This document shows, one piece after another, positions 27,790-36,168 of a stretch of DNA of 64,000 nt. The notes beneath the pieces are model-generated. The model made no database searches and was not told the DNA's origin. It saw nothing but the letters and a program-made list of their open reading frames with translations. Source of the stretch: Bacteroidota bacterium (lineage in GTDB: Bacteria > Bacteroidota > Bacteroidia > UKL13-3); contig JAZKBU010000005.1 in assembly GCA_040388375.1 (NCBI GenBank), positions 186,825-250,824 on the forward strand. Direction: 5' to 3'. Positions within the stretch are counted from its first letter, which is position 1; each line of letters starts with the position of its first letter. The translations under genes were made by a program, and so were the position numbers.

Positions 27790-28485
27790 TTAAAACACAA
27801 CAATAAAGTTTAACAAATTGGGTAAGGTTAATGCAGCTCCTTTTGTCTTGGTATTGGAAGGAGGTAAATTACTGGGATCATTACTACTATAATTAGTAGT
27901 CATTGTCCATGAGTCGCTATAATAGTAGCTGGCTTCGGTAGAAAGTGCCAAGTGCTTATTTAAATTAAACTGCATACCCAATACCAAGCCCGCTCCGTCC
28001 ATAGAGGTTGACCTGTTATTTGATGTAACAAATTCCTGTTGAAATGGTCCGCTGGCAAATCTTGATAGGGTATTATTAACCGATTTCTGAGAGATATAAT
28101 CAAATCCGATATAACCGGTCCATCTTTTGGTTATTAAAGTCTGGTACTCCATACCCAAGCGTAAATCCAATGTTTCAGTAAAAGTACTGTTTTGGTTAGT
28201 AGAGCTTTCGTCAGAGTTGTTATTGTTTACATAACCCGTACCTATTCTTATACCAATTAATGCATTTTGACGGGGTAAATATTTAAAGGCTTTTAAACTG
28301 ATGGTATAAGGACTTGTAACAGTATTGTTTGGTGTTCCCGAAAAATTAACAAATTGCCTCACAAAGGAAACTACGTTTAAGCCAATCTGGAATTGATAAG
28401 GTTTACTACTGATTTTAATAGAGTCGTTTGTTTGGGCGCAAACAGTACCGGTAAGTAAAAGTAAAATGAGTGTTAATTTTTTCAT
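27790..28485 (-). CDS. Predicted outer-membrane beta-barrel protein
   Basis: A 231-residue protein with a signal peptide (MKKLTLILLLLTGTVCAQ) from the ATG at 28485; an extension to a TTG at 28503 is unlikely. The mature part shows alternating hydrophobic strands (YQFQIGLNVVSFVRQF, NALIGIRIGTGYV, HLALSTEASYYYS) and ends in phenylalanine (LNFIVVF), as small porin-like barrels do. I recognise no specific family. It precedes the di-haem peroxidase by 28 bp in the same direction, so the two may be one transcription unit. Confidence 0.72.
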   Translation of the reverse strand: MKKLTLILLLLTGTVCAQTNDSIKISSKPYQFQIGLNVVSFVRQFVNFSGTPNNTVTSPYTISLKAFKYLPRQNALIGIRIGTGYVNNNNSDESSTNQNSTFTETLDLRLGMEYQTLITKRWTGYIGFDYISQKSVNNTLSRFASGPFQQEFVTSNNRSTSMDGAGLVLGMQFNLNKHLALSTEASYYYSDSWTMTTNYSSNDPSNLPPSNTKTKGAALTLPNLLNFIVVF

Positions 28486-28667
28486 AGGTGATGTATAATT
28501 CAAATGTATTTTTTATAATCCGGAATTACAATGTGTTGGTAACGTATGAATTAATAATTAAGTATAATTTTACATTTATTGTTTTGTCATTTATGTTAGA
28601 CCACACAAAAATAAAAAAGGCTGCATGCCGTTAAACATTATTTATATTTATAATAAACAATTTACCC

Positions 28668-29342
28668 ATGAAGAAATTAATAGTGTTTTTTTTACTGATA
28701 GCTTTTACTAAAGTTTCATACACGCAAAATTTAAGTTACGACAGCCTGTTAAGAGAAGTAAAGCAACAACAGGTTGTGTTGGGTAATTATTATAAAAAAG
28801 CAGTAACTGTTAAAAGCAAAGACTCCATTATTGCATGTGCGCAGTTTTATATTTTAAGAACCATTGCCAATAATTTTTTTAACCATTGGTATGGAACCCG
28901 TTGGAGTTTTTACGGACAAACACGCACTCCGAAAGAAGGCTCCATTGCTTGTGGTTATTTTGTAACGACTGTTTTATACGATGCGGGTTTTAAAATACCG
29001 CGTGTGCAGTGGGCTCAACTGGCATCAGAAGTTTTTATAAAACGATTCAGTACTGATATAAAACGTTTTCGCAATGAGCCTATTGAAAACATAAAAAAGT
29101 ATGTAGCTGACAAAAGCAATGGTTTATATATAGTGGGTTTAGATTGTCATGTTGGATTTATTTTAAAATATAACAATACCATCCAATTTATTCATTCCAG
29201 TTATTATAATAATGGAATGGGTGTAGTTGCTGAAAACCTGGAAGGACATAATCCGCTTGATGATTCCCATTACGTAGTAATAGGAAAAATTTTAGATAAC
29301 AAAAGTATTATACATTGGTTATTACAAGAAAATATTTCGTAG
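28668..29342 (+). CDS. Secreted NlpC/P60-like cysteine hydrolase (putative)
   Basis: A 224-residue protein with a signal peptide (MKKLIVFFLLIAFTKVSYTQ). Residues 91-101 (GSIACGYFVT) put a cysteine, C95, at the start of a helix. Residues 158-167 (LDCHVGFILK) place H161 at the start of a strand and FIHSSY (H176) follows 15 residues later. This Cys ... HVGF ... FIHSS layout matches the NlpC/P60 papain-like fold that cuts peptide bonds in cell-wall peptides, although the usual DCSGF is changed to ACGYF. The assignment is by pattern only. It would act in the periplasm. The TAG stop codon lies inside a palindromic repeat. Confidence 0.6.
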   Translation: MKKLIVFFLLIAFTKVSYTQNLSYDSLLREVKQQQVVLGNYYKKAVTVKSKDSIIACAQFYILRTIANNFFNHWYGTRWSFYGQTRTPKEGSIACGYFVTTVLYDAGFKIPRVQWAQLASEVFIKRFSTDIKRFRNEPIENIKKYVADKSNGLYIVGLDCHVGFILKYNNTIQFIHSSYYNNGMGVVAENLEGHNPLDDSHYVVIGKILDNKSIIHWLLQENIS

Positions 29343-29407
29343 AGACGTTGTATGCAACGTCTAAATATTGACTGTTATTAAAAAGACTTAGCTTGCTACG
29401 TCTCTAC
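29339..29407. repeat. Palindromic intergenic repeat, copy 2, with inverted end
   Basis: GTAGAGACGT (29339-29348) opens an inner palindrome (AGACGTTG / CAACGTCT, 29343-29362), and the inverse ACGTCTCTAC closes at 29398-29407. It spans the stop codon of the NlpC-like gene and touches the DUF1801 stop codon. Confidence 0.6.
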
Positions 29408-29811
29408 AGGTTAGACTTTTTAAGAGATAAAGCCATCAACTCCTTTAAAACTTCCATATCTACATCAGCTAATTTTTTTATATAAAGACAAACCTTGCCG
29501 GTTTTGTGTTTACCCAGCCTTTCCAACAATTCATCCTTATTGTCAAAGCTTGCTTCCAGGTATATGGTAAGGTCGTTTTTACGGGGCGAAAAGGCAATTA
29601 TAGGCATATCGCCTTCGCGGCCGCTTTCGTATTTATAATGGCAGGTGCCAAAACCAATAATAGCCGGTCCCCACATTTTGGCTTTAAACCCTGAAAGCTC
29701 TTCCATCATTTTTACTATGGTAAAGCAATCTTGCTTTCTGGAGTCATCGGCAACTGTAGCTAAAAAATCGTTTACACTTGCTGTTGTTTCTACCGTTTTA
29801 TTTTTTGCCAT
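29404..29811 (-). CDS. DUF1801 family protein
   Basis: A 135-residue cytoplasmic protein. The pattern SVNDFLATVADDSRKQDCFTIV then ELSGFKAKMWGPAIIGFGTCHYKY and KNDLTIYLEASF matches DUF1801 (YdhG-like fold related to frataxin/YjbR). The biochemical role of the family is unknown. Length is usual. It is single, divergent from bestrophin across 63 bp and convergent with the NlpC-like gene. Confidence 0.85.
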   Translation of the reverse strand: MAKNKTVETTASVNDFLATVADDSRKQDCFTIVKMMEELSGFKAKMWGPAIIGFGTCHYKYESGREGDMPIIAFSPRKNDLTIYLEASFDNKDELLERLGKHKTGKVCLYIKKLADVDMEVLKELMALSLKKSNL

Positions 29812-29874
29812 GGTTTATATCATTAAGTTTGTAAAAATATTTCATTTACACCTAAAAATTATATCATTGTTTTA

Positions 29875-30744
29875 ATGAAAGCCTATAATCCAAAAGCCTG
29901 GACCAAACTCATTTTCCATTTTCATAAATCAGATTCGTTTAGAATGCTATTGCCTGCCATTATAGCCCTAGCTATTTATTCAGCAGTATTGTGTTATGTA
30001 GAGGTTGAATTAAAACTTATTCATTTGCGTAGCACCACCGTGCTACACTCACTTTTAGGTTTTGTGTTATCGTTGTTATTGGTTTTTAGAACCAATACTG
30101 CTTACGACAGGTGGTGGGAAGGGCGCAAGCTTTGGGGCGATTTGGTAAATAACAGCCGCAATTTAATGTTTAAAATAAATGCTTTTTTACCTGATGGCGA
30201 AAAAGAAACAAAACAGCATTTCAGTATTTTAATAGGCAATTTTGCCATGGCTTTAAAAGAACATTTGCGCCACGGTATTAAACCTGATTTGATTGATGAA
30301 CACCCAAACTTAAGCAAACAAACATTGGCCGCAAGCACACATGCGCCCAATAAAATTATACAACAGTTATTTATTGAAACCAACAAGCTGCATGAGCAAG
30401 GTATTATTAATGCAGAAAAGCTATTGGTGTTAAATGGAGAACTAAGCTCGTTTGCCAATGTGGTGGGTGCCTGCGAGCGTATTAAATCTACACCCATTCC
30501 TTATTCGTACAGTACTTTTATAAAGCGTGTTATTTTAATTTATACCATTACGCTTCCCTTGGGTTTGGTCGATGATTTTAAATGGGCCACTATACCCATG
30601 GTGTTGTTTGTGTTTTATGCATTTGCCGGATTGGAGCTGATAGCAGAAGAAATTGAAGACCCATTTGGTAAAGAGGATAATGATTTGCCTACGGATGATA
30701 TAGCGGAAAGAATAAAGAAAAATTTGGTTGATATATTGAAGTAA
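29875..30744 (+). CDS. Bestrophin family membrane channel
   Basis: A 289-residue integral membrane protein of the bestrophin / UPF0187 family, which forms pentameric anion or cation channels. Characteristic features: MKAYNPKAWTKLIFHFHKS at the N-terminus, a hydrophobic segment LLPAIIALAIYSAVLCYVEV, then HSLLGFVLSLLLVFRTNTAYDRWWEGRKLWG, the family hallmark, and near residue 200 SSFANVVGACERIKSTPIPYSYS. The C-terminal pair of membrane segments (FIKRVILIYTITLPLGLVDDF, ATIPMVLFVFYAFAGLELIAEE) is followed by EEIEDPFG, matching the bestrophin C-terminal motif. Monocistronic. Ion preference cannot be read. Confidence 0.92.
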   Translation: MKAYNPKAWTKLIFHFHKSDSFRMLLPAIIALAIYSAVLCYVEVELKLIHLRSTTVLHSLLGFVLSLLLVFRTNTAYDRWWEGRKLWGDLVNNSRNLMFKINAFLPDGEKETKQHFSILIGNFAMALKEHLRHGIKPDLIDEHPNLSKQTLAASTHAPNKIIQQLFIETNKLHEQGIINAEKLLVLNGELSSFANVVGACERIKSTPIPYSYSTFIKRVILIYTITLPLGLVDDFKWATIPMVLFVFYAFAGLELIAEEIEDPFGKEDNDLPTDDIAERIKKNLVDILK

Positions 30745-30756
30745 AACACGTTGTTC

Positions 30757-30966
30757 GTTGTTGTGTCTCCCGACCAACAACTTTAGTTTGTGGATTGGTG
30801 GGGACACCAACCACGGACAAAATATCCAAATAATATAAAAAGGAGGCGAGCGCGGGGCAGACAAAAAAGCGGGCCGCGCATCAGGCCTGCGGGGAGAAGC
30901 ATTTTTTTGTCTAGCGTTTTTGGATACTTTTTTGGCAATGCAAAAAGTATCAAGAAAAAAAGATTA
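30757..30966 (+). repeat. Composite intergenic repeat, copy A
   Basis: Contains, in order, TTGTGTCTCCCGACCAACAA, AAAAAGGAGGCGAGCGC, a G+C-rich piece CATCAGGCCTGCGGGGAGAA, and TTTTTGGATACTTTTTTGGC with its hairpin. Copy B at 33047-33300 carries the same pieces inverted. The G+C is unlike its surroundings. Confidence 0.8.
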
Positions 30967-30975
30967 TAGCTAAAA

Positions 30976-31012
30976 ACAAAAGGGTTGACTAAACATTAGT
31001 CAACCCTTTTGT
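30976..31012 (-). terminator. Intrinsic terminator of the multicopper oxidase gene
   Basis: A perfect 17 bp stem (30976-30992 with 30996-31012; centre AAGGGTTGACTAA) with a minimal loop and T tail lies 22 bp past the stop codon. Confidence 0.9.
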
Positions 31013-31033
31013 TTTAATGATTGTAGTTAAAAC

Positions 31034-32890
31034 TTATTGTAATAAAATTTTCTGTACCATACGTGTGTTGCCTGATACGTACTCTACAAATACAAATCCT
31101 CTTGGTAAATCATCTACCTGAATACTTGTGTTGCCATTAATAGCAGCTATATTTTCTTCTTTAATGGTTCTGCCTAATACATCAATAAACCGAATGCTGC
31201 CTTTACCCGCAGTATAACCTTTAATGTTTAATACATTGCCGGCAGGGTTCGGATAAAATGCTAAGTTGGCTTTTTCTGTTAAAGTACTTTCTTTTATACT
31301 AATATGTTTGCCCGTTACTTTGTTGTAAGATGCTGTATCTAATACCACAAACTGATGCATCATAGCGCTGTCTTCGTGGGTAAGAATATGGCAATGGTAC
31401 ATAAAACCACTCATCATATCAATTTGATTATGCATCATTAAAGTATCACCATAATGGTCAAATTGAGCAATAAAGCGTAGCGTAGTTCCTGCTCTTATCA
31501 ATACATCGTCTTTGTAACCCATTAAGTGTTTAGGTAAAGTATTGTTGTAAACAGATTGTTTAATGCCTGCACTGTCAATATCAAGTACCTGGAATTGCAC
31601 TTTGTGAATATGGAAAGGATGCGCTTTGTTGGTTTTGTTTTCAATAGTCCATATTTCGGTAGTACCTACTAAAATGGTATCATTCATTAATTCCATATCC
31701 ATTGGCATACTGTCAATAGTCCAAACGGGGCCGCCACCGCTACCACCGCCACCGTTTCCGTATAAGCGTTTTGGTGCTCTTTTAAAAGCATTGGTTGTAT
31801 CCAATATCGGGTACGATTCCAAAGAGTCAGGAATGCTTGTTATTTTACTCGCTGCTTTTAAAGTGGTATCAATAACCAATGCCATAAAAGGAAATGCTGC
31901 AGGTCCGCTAATAATATCGGCAGGAATAGTGTTGGCTAAGTTTTGCAAATAAATAGTATCACCTTGTTGTTTACCGGTGCAGTTAACCAACATTTCCATT
32001 CTTTCGCCCGGTGCTATTATGATCGATTGCATAGGGAATGCTTTGGGTGTATAACCACCATCAGTAGCTACCAGCCACATGCTGTCGTTTGGATTGCTAA
32101 CAGGTGCTATGCTATCGTTAATACCTAAACTAAGCGAGCTGATAGGTGAACCATTTAAAAAGCGCAAACGAACTACTTCGTTAGGTACATGCATGGCTCC
32201 GTATAAAAGACCATTTACCATTAAGTAATTACCGGGGCCCGGACGTGAGTTAGCTACCATTGATGTAGCTACATGATTGGTAAAATTAAACTTTTTTTCT
32301 TGTACAACTATCGGGAAATCGTTTACACCATAATCGTGCGGTAACTTGTTTTTTACTGCATCGGTAGGGCTTTCTATAATAATCATACCCGCTAAACCCA
32401 TTGCCACCTGCATAGTAGTACTATCCATTAAATGTGAGTGGTACCAAACGGTTTGTATCGGGTCTATTATTTTAAAGCTGGGAACCACCGGCATATCCCA
32501 CATGCTGTTCGATTCAATTATTTCATGTGGACCACCATCCATGTTTGAAGGTAAGTTTAACCCATGAAAGTGCATGGTGGTTCTTTGGGTCATGTTGTTA
32601 AACGCATTGATAGTTACTTGTTGCCCTTGTTGCCAAAACATAGTGGGGCCTAAGTAGCTAATATTGTTACTATCCATTTGGTTGTAACAAAAAGTGGGTA
32701 CTGTTGCGTTGGTTGAGTCCGTTCCACCATTGGGGTTAAAGTTATGGTTAGCGCTGTCAATGCTAATATTAAAGGTGTTGGTGTTTCTGATGGCCGGTGG
32801 CGCATAAACTCTGTTGATGAATTTTTGTGCCGTAGTCATCTTGCTAATCAGTAAGATAAATACGAGTGTAGTGAGTACGTTTCTTTTCAT
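31034..32890 (-). CDS. T9SS-exported multicopper oxidase
   Basis: A 618-residue laccase-type enzyme that oxidises a substrate one electron at a time and reduces oxygen to water. Signal peptide 1-21. Copper motifs: TMHFHG (H107, H109) and WYHSH (H151, H153) in the first cupredoxin domain; HPFHIH and YHCHILTHEDSAMM in the last, supplying the type 1 His-Cys-His-Met set and the remaining type 2/3 ligands. The last ~75 residues are a T9SS sorting domain (FYPNPAGNVLNIKG ... VQKILLQ), so it is exported to the surface or medium. A methionine-rich stretch DSMPMDMELMND in the linker recalls copper-resistance oxidases such as CueO; whether the substrate is Cu(I), Mn(II) or a phenol is unknown. The gene stands alone between inverted copies of a composite repeat. 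Confidence 0.94.
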   Translation of the reverse strand: MKRNVLTTLVFILLISKMTTAQKFINRVYAPPAIRNTNTFNISIDSANHNFNPNGGTDSTNATVPTFCYNQMDSNNISYLGPTMFWQQGQQVTINAFNNMTQRTTMHFHGLNLPSNMDGGPHEIIESNSMWDMPVVPSFKIIDPIQTVWYHSHLMDSTTMQVAMGLAGMIIIESPTDAVKNKLPHDYGVNDFPIVVQEKKFNFTNHVATSMVANSRPGPGNYLMVNGLLYGAMHVPNEVVRLRFLNGSPISSLSLGINDSIAPVSNPNDSMWLVATDGGYTPKAFPMQSIIIAPGERMEMLVNCTGKQQGDTIYLQNLANTIPADIISGPAAFPFMALVIDTTLKAASKITSIPDSLESYPILDTTNAFKRAPKRLYGNGGGGSGGGPVWTIDSMPMDMELMNDTILVGTTEIWTIENKTNKAHPFHIHKVQFQVLDIDSAGIKQSVYNNTLPKHLMGYKDDVLIRAGTTLRFIAQFDHYGDTLMMHNQIDMMSGFMYHCHILTHEDSAMMHQFVVLDTASYNKVTGKHISIKESTLTEKANLAFYPNPAGNVLNIKGYTAGKGSIRFIDVLGRTIKEENIAAINGNTSIQVDDLPRGFVFVEYVSGNTRMVQKILLQ

Positions 32891-32921
32891 AGTTTAATGT
32901 TTAAGTGTTTGTTTGAGGGCG

Positions 32922-32950
32922 CCAATATACTATTAAATAGTGTTGGCAAA
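32922..32950 (-). promoter_or_regulatory. Candidate multicopper oxidase promoter
   Basis: Read leftward: TTTG (complement of 32947-32950), 17 bp, then TATATTGG (complement of 32922-32929), one mismatch from TAnnTTTG, 31 bp before the ATG. Confidence 0.35.
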
Positions 32951-33026
32951 CAAGAGGGGAAATACTCTTTTTGAAGGGGGAAATACTCTTTTTATGCACA
33001 GGTTATTATTAAAAGTTGTTTATGCC

Positions 33027-33050
33027 ATTGCAGGCGTCCTCGCCTGCAAT
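33027..33050. repeat. Perfect 10 bp hairpin (GCAGGCG / CGCCTGC)
   Basis: ATTGCAGGCG, loop TCCT, CGCCTGCAAT. It abuts composite repeat copy B and looks like an independent mobile or dispersed hairpin. Confidence 0.6.
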
Positions 33051-33300
33051 CTTTTCTTTTCTTATTTCGATACTTTTTGCATTGCCAAAAAAGTATCCAA
33101 AAACGCTTTAGGTTGTTGGTCGGGAGACACAACAACGGCAAAATGCTTCTCCCCGCAGGCCTGATGCACGGCCCGCTCCCGTCCCGATAACTATCGGGAG
33201 CTATCGGGATTCGTCTGGCCTGCGCTCGCCTCCTTTTTATAATTATGGTTTATGATATTTAAAAAAACACTGGCTTGCTTGTTGGTCGGGAGACACAACA
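33047..33300 (-). repeat. Composite intergenic repeat, copy B (inverted relative to copy A)
   Basis: On the complement it gives the same ordered pieces as copy A, with two insertions: a second TTGTGTCTCCCGACCAACAA and a TCCCGATA / TATCGGGA hairpin (33182-33199). The right end extends into the open frame upstream of the SH3 lipoprotein. Confidence 0.8.
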
Positions 33301-33391
33301 AGGGACAGAAGTGGGAGGCTTGCTTCCGATAAATTTAACTTTACTATTCGTATTAAAAACTATTAATTGCGTAACCCTTTTTATAACAACA

Positions 33392-34192
33392 ATGAACTTA
33401 AACTTCTTAAAGCGTAACTTTTTTTTTGTACTATTTCTTGGCCTGATGGCAAGCACAGTGGTGTCATGCGGAAGCGATAACGAAATAGCCTCGGTATGTA
33501 TGACCGATAAAGCACCCGTATACAGCAAGCCATCGAAAAAAGAAGGTACACTTTTATCTGCGGTATCGCTTGGTGAAAAGCTCACCTTTTTAGATGAAAA
33601 GGAAGAGGATGAAAAAGGAAAGAAATATTTAAAAGTAAAATTAGTTGATGGCAACGAAGGCTGGATACTGGCCGATTATGTGGTGGTGAAAGCCATGCCT
33701 GGGGTAATTTATGAAAAAATGAATATTTATTCGCGACCTGATTTGGCTTCTATTACTAAAAAGACTTTGGATGAAATGGATATTATAGCCATTGTTACCA
33801 GAAAAGATGACTGGATAGAAATAATAGCCAAACGCACTACAGGCAAAGGAACTGAAAAGGGCTGGATAAAAGACAAAGGCTATAGTGAAGGTACTACCGA
33901 TTTAGCTGCAGCCGTATTTATTACCCGTGCTATGGGTATTACCCAACCCGATGAAAGGTTAACCGAATTGAAAGCCGTAATGGATAATGATAATTTATCA
34001 GGCTCCAGCTTTCACCACATATTATTAAGCGAAATAAGAAAAATAGACCCAACCGCTTACCCTAGTGAGGAAGAATACATGGAAGAGTTGCAGGCAAAGG
34101 CTGCACAGGAAGCAGAGGCCGCACAAGCCGCAGCAGAACAGGTAGCAACACCTGATACAGCAAAAGTGATAAACGAACAGGCTCCGCAATAA
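33392..34192 (+). CDS. SH3b-domain lipoprotein
   Basis: From the ATG at 33392 the 266-residue protein has a lipoprotein signal (FLKRNFFFVLFLGLMASTVVSC, lipidated cysteine 27). The frame is open upstream to 33275, but that part is composite repeat DNA and would bury the signal, so I choose 33392. Two SH3b-like units follow: PVYSKPSKKEGTLLSAVSLGE to GNEGWILADYVV, and MNIYSRPDLASITKKTL to EKGWIKDKGY. Such domains bind peptidoglycan peptides or other cell-envelope ligands. The C-terminus is an Ala/Glu-rich helix (EELQAKAAQEAEAAQAAAEQ). Convergent with the next gene. It probably faces the periplasm. Confidence 0.82.
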   Translation: MNLNFLKRNFFFVLFLGLMASTVVSCGSDNEIASVCMTDKAPVYSKPSKKEGTLLSAVSLGEKLTFLDEKEEDEKGKKYLKVKLVDGNEGWILADYVVVKAMPGVIYEKMNIYSRPDLASITKKTLDEMDIIAIVTRKDDWIEIIAKRTTGKGTEKGWIKDKGYSEGTTDLAAAVFITRAMGITQPDERLTELKAVMDNDNLSGSSFHHILLSEIRKIDPTAYPSEEEYMEELQAKAAQEAEAAQAAAEQVATPDTAKVINEQAPQ

Positions 34193-34217
34193 AAACTACT
34201 AATAGAAAATACTTATA

Positions 34218-35120
34218 TTATTTAGTCTTAATTATTCTTATTGTTTCCGTTTGTTTTTCAGGAGTAACAACAGTTAGTATATAAATGCCCTTTGCCAAAT
34301 GGCTAATATCAATTGGGTTTAATATTTCATGTAGTTCTCCTTCCATCAATACTTTTCCGGTCAAGTCCGATAAATAGTATGGTGTCAAAATATCTTTTTG
34401 ATGTAACTCCACATTTACTATATCCGTTGCCGGATTTGGATATACTTTAGCCAATATTTCAAAGTCATCCGCTTCTATTGGAGCAGATACATCTTCTACG
34501 TCACTGGCTTTAAAATTGGCGCTTGCCCGTATTATTTCAAAGGGCTTTGTATTGGCTAATATAGAGGTATATAATTTTCTAAGCTCCCTCTTATCAGGAT
34601 GCAGTCGTATAATGTTTTTCTGCTTGTCAGTAAACTTAACAAGTTTCGTATATTTTCCTTGTTCAATCGCACTATCAATTTGAGCATATTGAAAATAGTT
34701 TTGAAGCCCATATATTAAACTATCCGTAACTTTTAAAGCAAATATTCTATAGGAACTATCATTTATCTGCTCACTGAAATAATAAAGCGTTCTGAATTTA
34801 CAAACAGTCCCTTTAAAAAGAGTATCGCCCGTCTCAATATTAATAATACAATTATATTTCCGGGTAGATGAAATTTTGAAAGTTAAAGGGAAACAACGCC
34901 CTTCAATTTGTAAAGTATCACCTAAAATTTTTGAAAGGTTTCGGTTTCTCTTAGGAAACGGAGCATCAAAAGTGCTTTTTAAATTTTCCCTTATGGACTT
35001 CTCCATCGCTATTTCGTCTGCCATGCATCCCATCATCATCTTAACTTTTTCTTCGGCAGAAGGCCCACATGAAAAAAGAAAAAGTATAGCGCTTATAAAA
35101 AGTATAATTAAATGTTTCAT
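34218..35120 (-). CDS. Putative lipoprotein carrying a T9SS sorting domain
   Basis: A 300-residue protein with a lipobox (MKHLIILFISAILFLFSCG, C18). The central ~200 residues have no family that I know; they include CFPLTFKISSTRKYNC and ETGDTLFKGTVCKFR with several cysteines. From about residue 225 there is a T9SS type A sorting domain (AKVYPNPATDIVNVELHQ, YLSDLTGKVLMEGE, GIYILTVV, ending IRIIKTK). A lipobox and a T9SS tail in one protein is unusual: it could be cut by signal peptidase II and then carried across the outer membrane, or the lipobox may be fortuitous. The metallopeptidase gene lies 6 bp upstream in the same direction, so the two are almost certainly co-transcribed. Confidence 0.78.
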   Translation of the reverse strand: MKHLIILFISAILFLFSCGPSAEEKVKMMMGCMADEIAMEKSIRENLKSTFDAPFPKRNRNLSKILGDTLQIEGRCFPLTFKISSTRKYNCIINIETGDTLFKGTVCKFRTLYYFSEQINDSSYRIFALKVTDSLIYGLQNYFQYAQIDSAIEQGKYTKLVKFTDKQKNIIRLHPDKRELRKLYTSILANTKPFEIIRASANFKASDVEDVSAPIEADDFEILAKVYPNPATDIVNVELHQKDILTPYYLSDLTGKVLMEGELHEILNPIDISHLAKGIYILTVVTPEKQTETIRIIKTK

Positions 35121-35126
35121 GAGTCT

Positions 35127-36056
35127 TTAATATTTTAAAGCCTTCATTTTTTTACCGAAAAACAAAGCCCTCGATGGCTCGTCAAGTTCATTTTTCCAGC
35201 CAATTAAATATTGCGTAAAAGGCGAAACATTCAAAGAGTCAATATTCCGGTAAGCAAAAGCCATTACCTCATTCGGATATAGTTTCATGGCCGTTGCCTT
35301 TTTACGCTTGGCACTTCGTTTCGTATCAAACGGACTAATATACAAATCCAACGCACCAAAAATATGCAAGAACTCATGCGCTATGACAGCCGGATTTTTA
35401 AAGCTCACAATGGAGTATTCAATATTGGCACTACTGGCAGAATGAAGCGTAACCGAAATTTCATCTGTATAATAATTATTTACAAAGTACATCAACACCA
35501 CATTATCCGTTTGGTTAATATCGCGCAGACGGGCTATCAACCTTTCGCGGTCACTCAAGTTGTTTTTGGTTTTTACTATCGTGGCAGAGTCAACCGGAAG
35601 CGTGAGCCCTGCAGTTTTAGCAATGCGGTCAGCCCAACGGTCCAGTTTGCCTATACCAACCGAAGCAACAGGCGAAAAGAGCGTACCGTAAAGTGTTTTA
35701 TTGGGAAAGTTATTGGCAATAGGAATAACCTTTTTATTTTGATGGTATTGCACATCAATATTTAATGGAATATTATTTTCAAAAGCCCTGTTTTCAATCC
35801 ATTCCGTAGCTATACCAATCGAGTCAAGCGTTGATTGAATATCATAACTAGTCCAGGCTTGCGTACCCTTGGTATCTACAAATATGGTGTACAGCACCAC
35901 CTTGCCAATTAGTTTTTTACATACATTATTATCAACGGTGGCAATTCTAAAAGTATTTTCATTGTTTTTATAGGAGTGACAAGCACCGAAAAAAAATAGG
36001 GCTGCTGTCAGCAAAAAAAGAAGGACCGTTTTGGTATGCGTAACTGTTGTACTCAA
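35127..36056 (-). CDS. Putative zinc metallopeptidase lipoprotein
   Basis: A ~309-residue protein whose frame has no in-frame ATG. I choose the TTG at 36056 because it gives a compact lipoprotein signal (STTVTHTKTVLLFLLTAALFFFGAC); the frame stays open to another TTG at 36104. The zinc motif HEFLHIFGALD (H227, E228, H231, D237) fits the HExxHxxGxxD signature of metzincin-like peptidases. Text before it, EYSIVSFKNPAVIAHEF, is typical of secreted metalloproteases. No family is recognised beyond this. Its stop lies 6 bp before the 34218-35120 gene. A near-miss ATG frame lies upstream at 36168, so the 5' end deserves care. Confidence 0.72.
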   Translation of the reverse strand: MSTTVTHTKTVLLFLLTAALFFFGACHSYKNNENTFRIATVDNNVCKKLIGKVVLYTIFVDTKGTQAWTSYDIQSTLDSIGIATEWIENRAFENNIPLNIDVQYHQNKKVIPIANNFPNKTLYGTLFSPVASVGIGKLDRWADRIAKTAGLTLPVDSATIVKTKNNLSDRERLIARLRDINQTDNVVLMYFVNNYYTDEISVTLHSASSANIEYSIVSFKNPAVIAHEFLHIFGALDLYISPFDTKRSAKRKKATAMKLYPNEVMAFAYRNIDSLNVSPFTQYLIGWKNELDEPSRALFFGKKMKALKY

Positions 36057-36168
36057 GCTATGGGATTTTTTGTCCAAACCTATTAAAAAAATACAGCTAA
36101 GCAAGGGCTTGCTTGTAGTATTTGTTTTAAGAAAGCCATACCGCTTTGTTAGAATCCTTAAACAACAT

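Larger units (their letters stand above)
32891..33391. other. Repeat-filled intergenic region upstream of the multicopper oxidase
   Basis: 500 bp with no convincing gene. It holds the candidate oxidase promoter, a short direct duplication (GGGGAAATACTCTTTTT at 32956-33000), a hairpin, composite repeat copy B, and the leader of the SH3 lipoprotein. Confidence 0.7.

Noticed and set aside
33275-33391. N-terminal extension of the SH3 lipoprotein
   Set aside because: It lies inside composite repeat copy B and would bury the lipoprotein signal; the ATG at 33392 is better.
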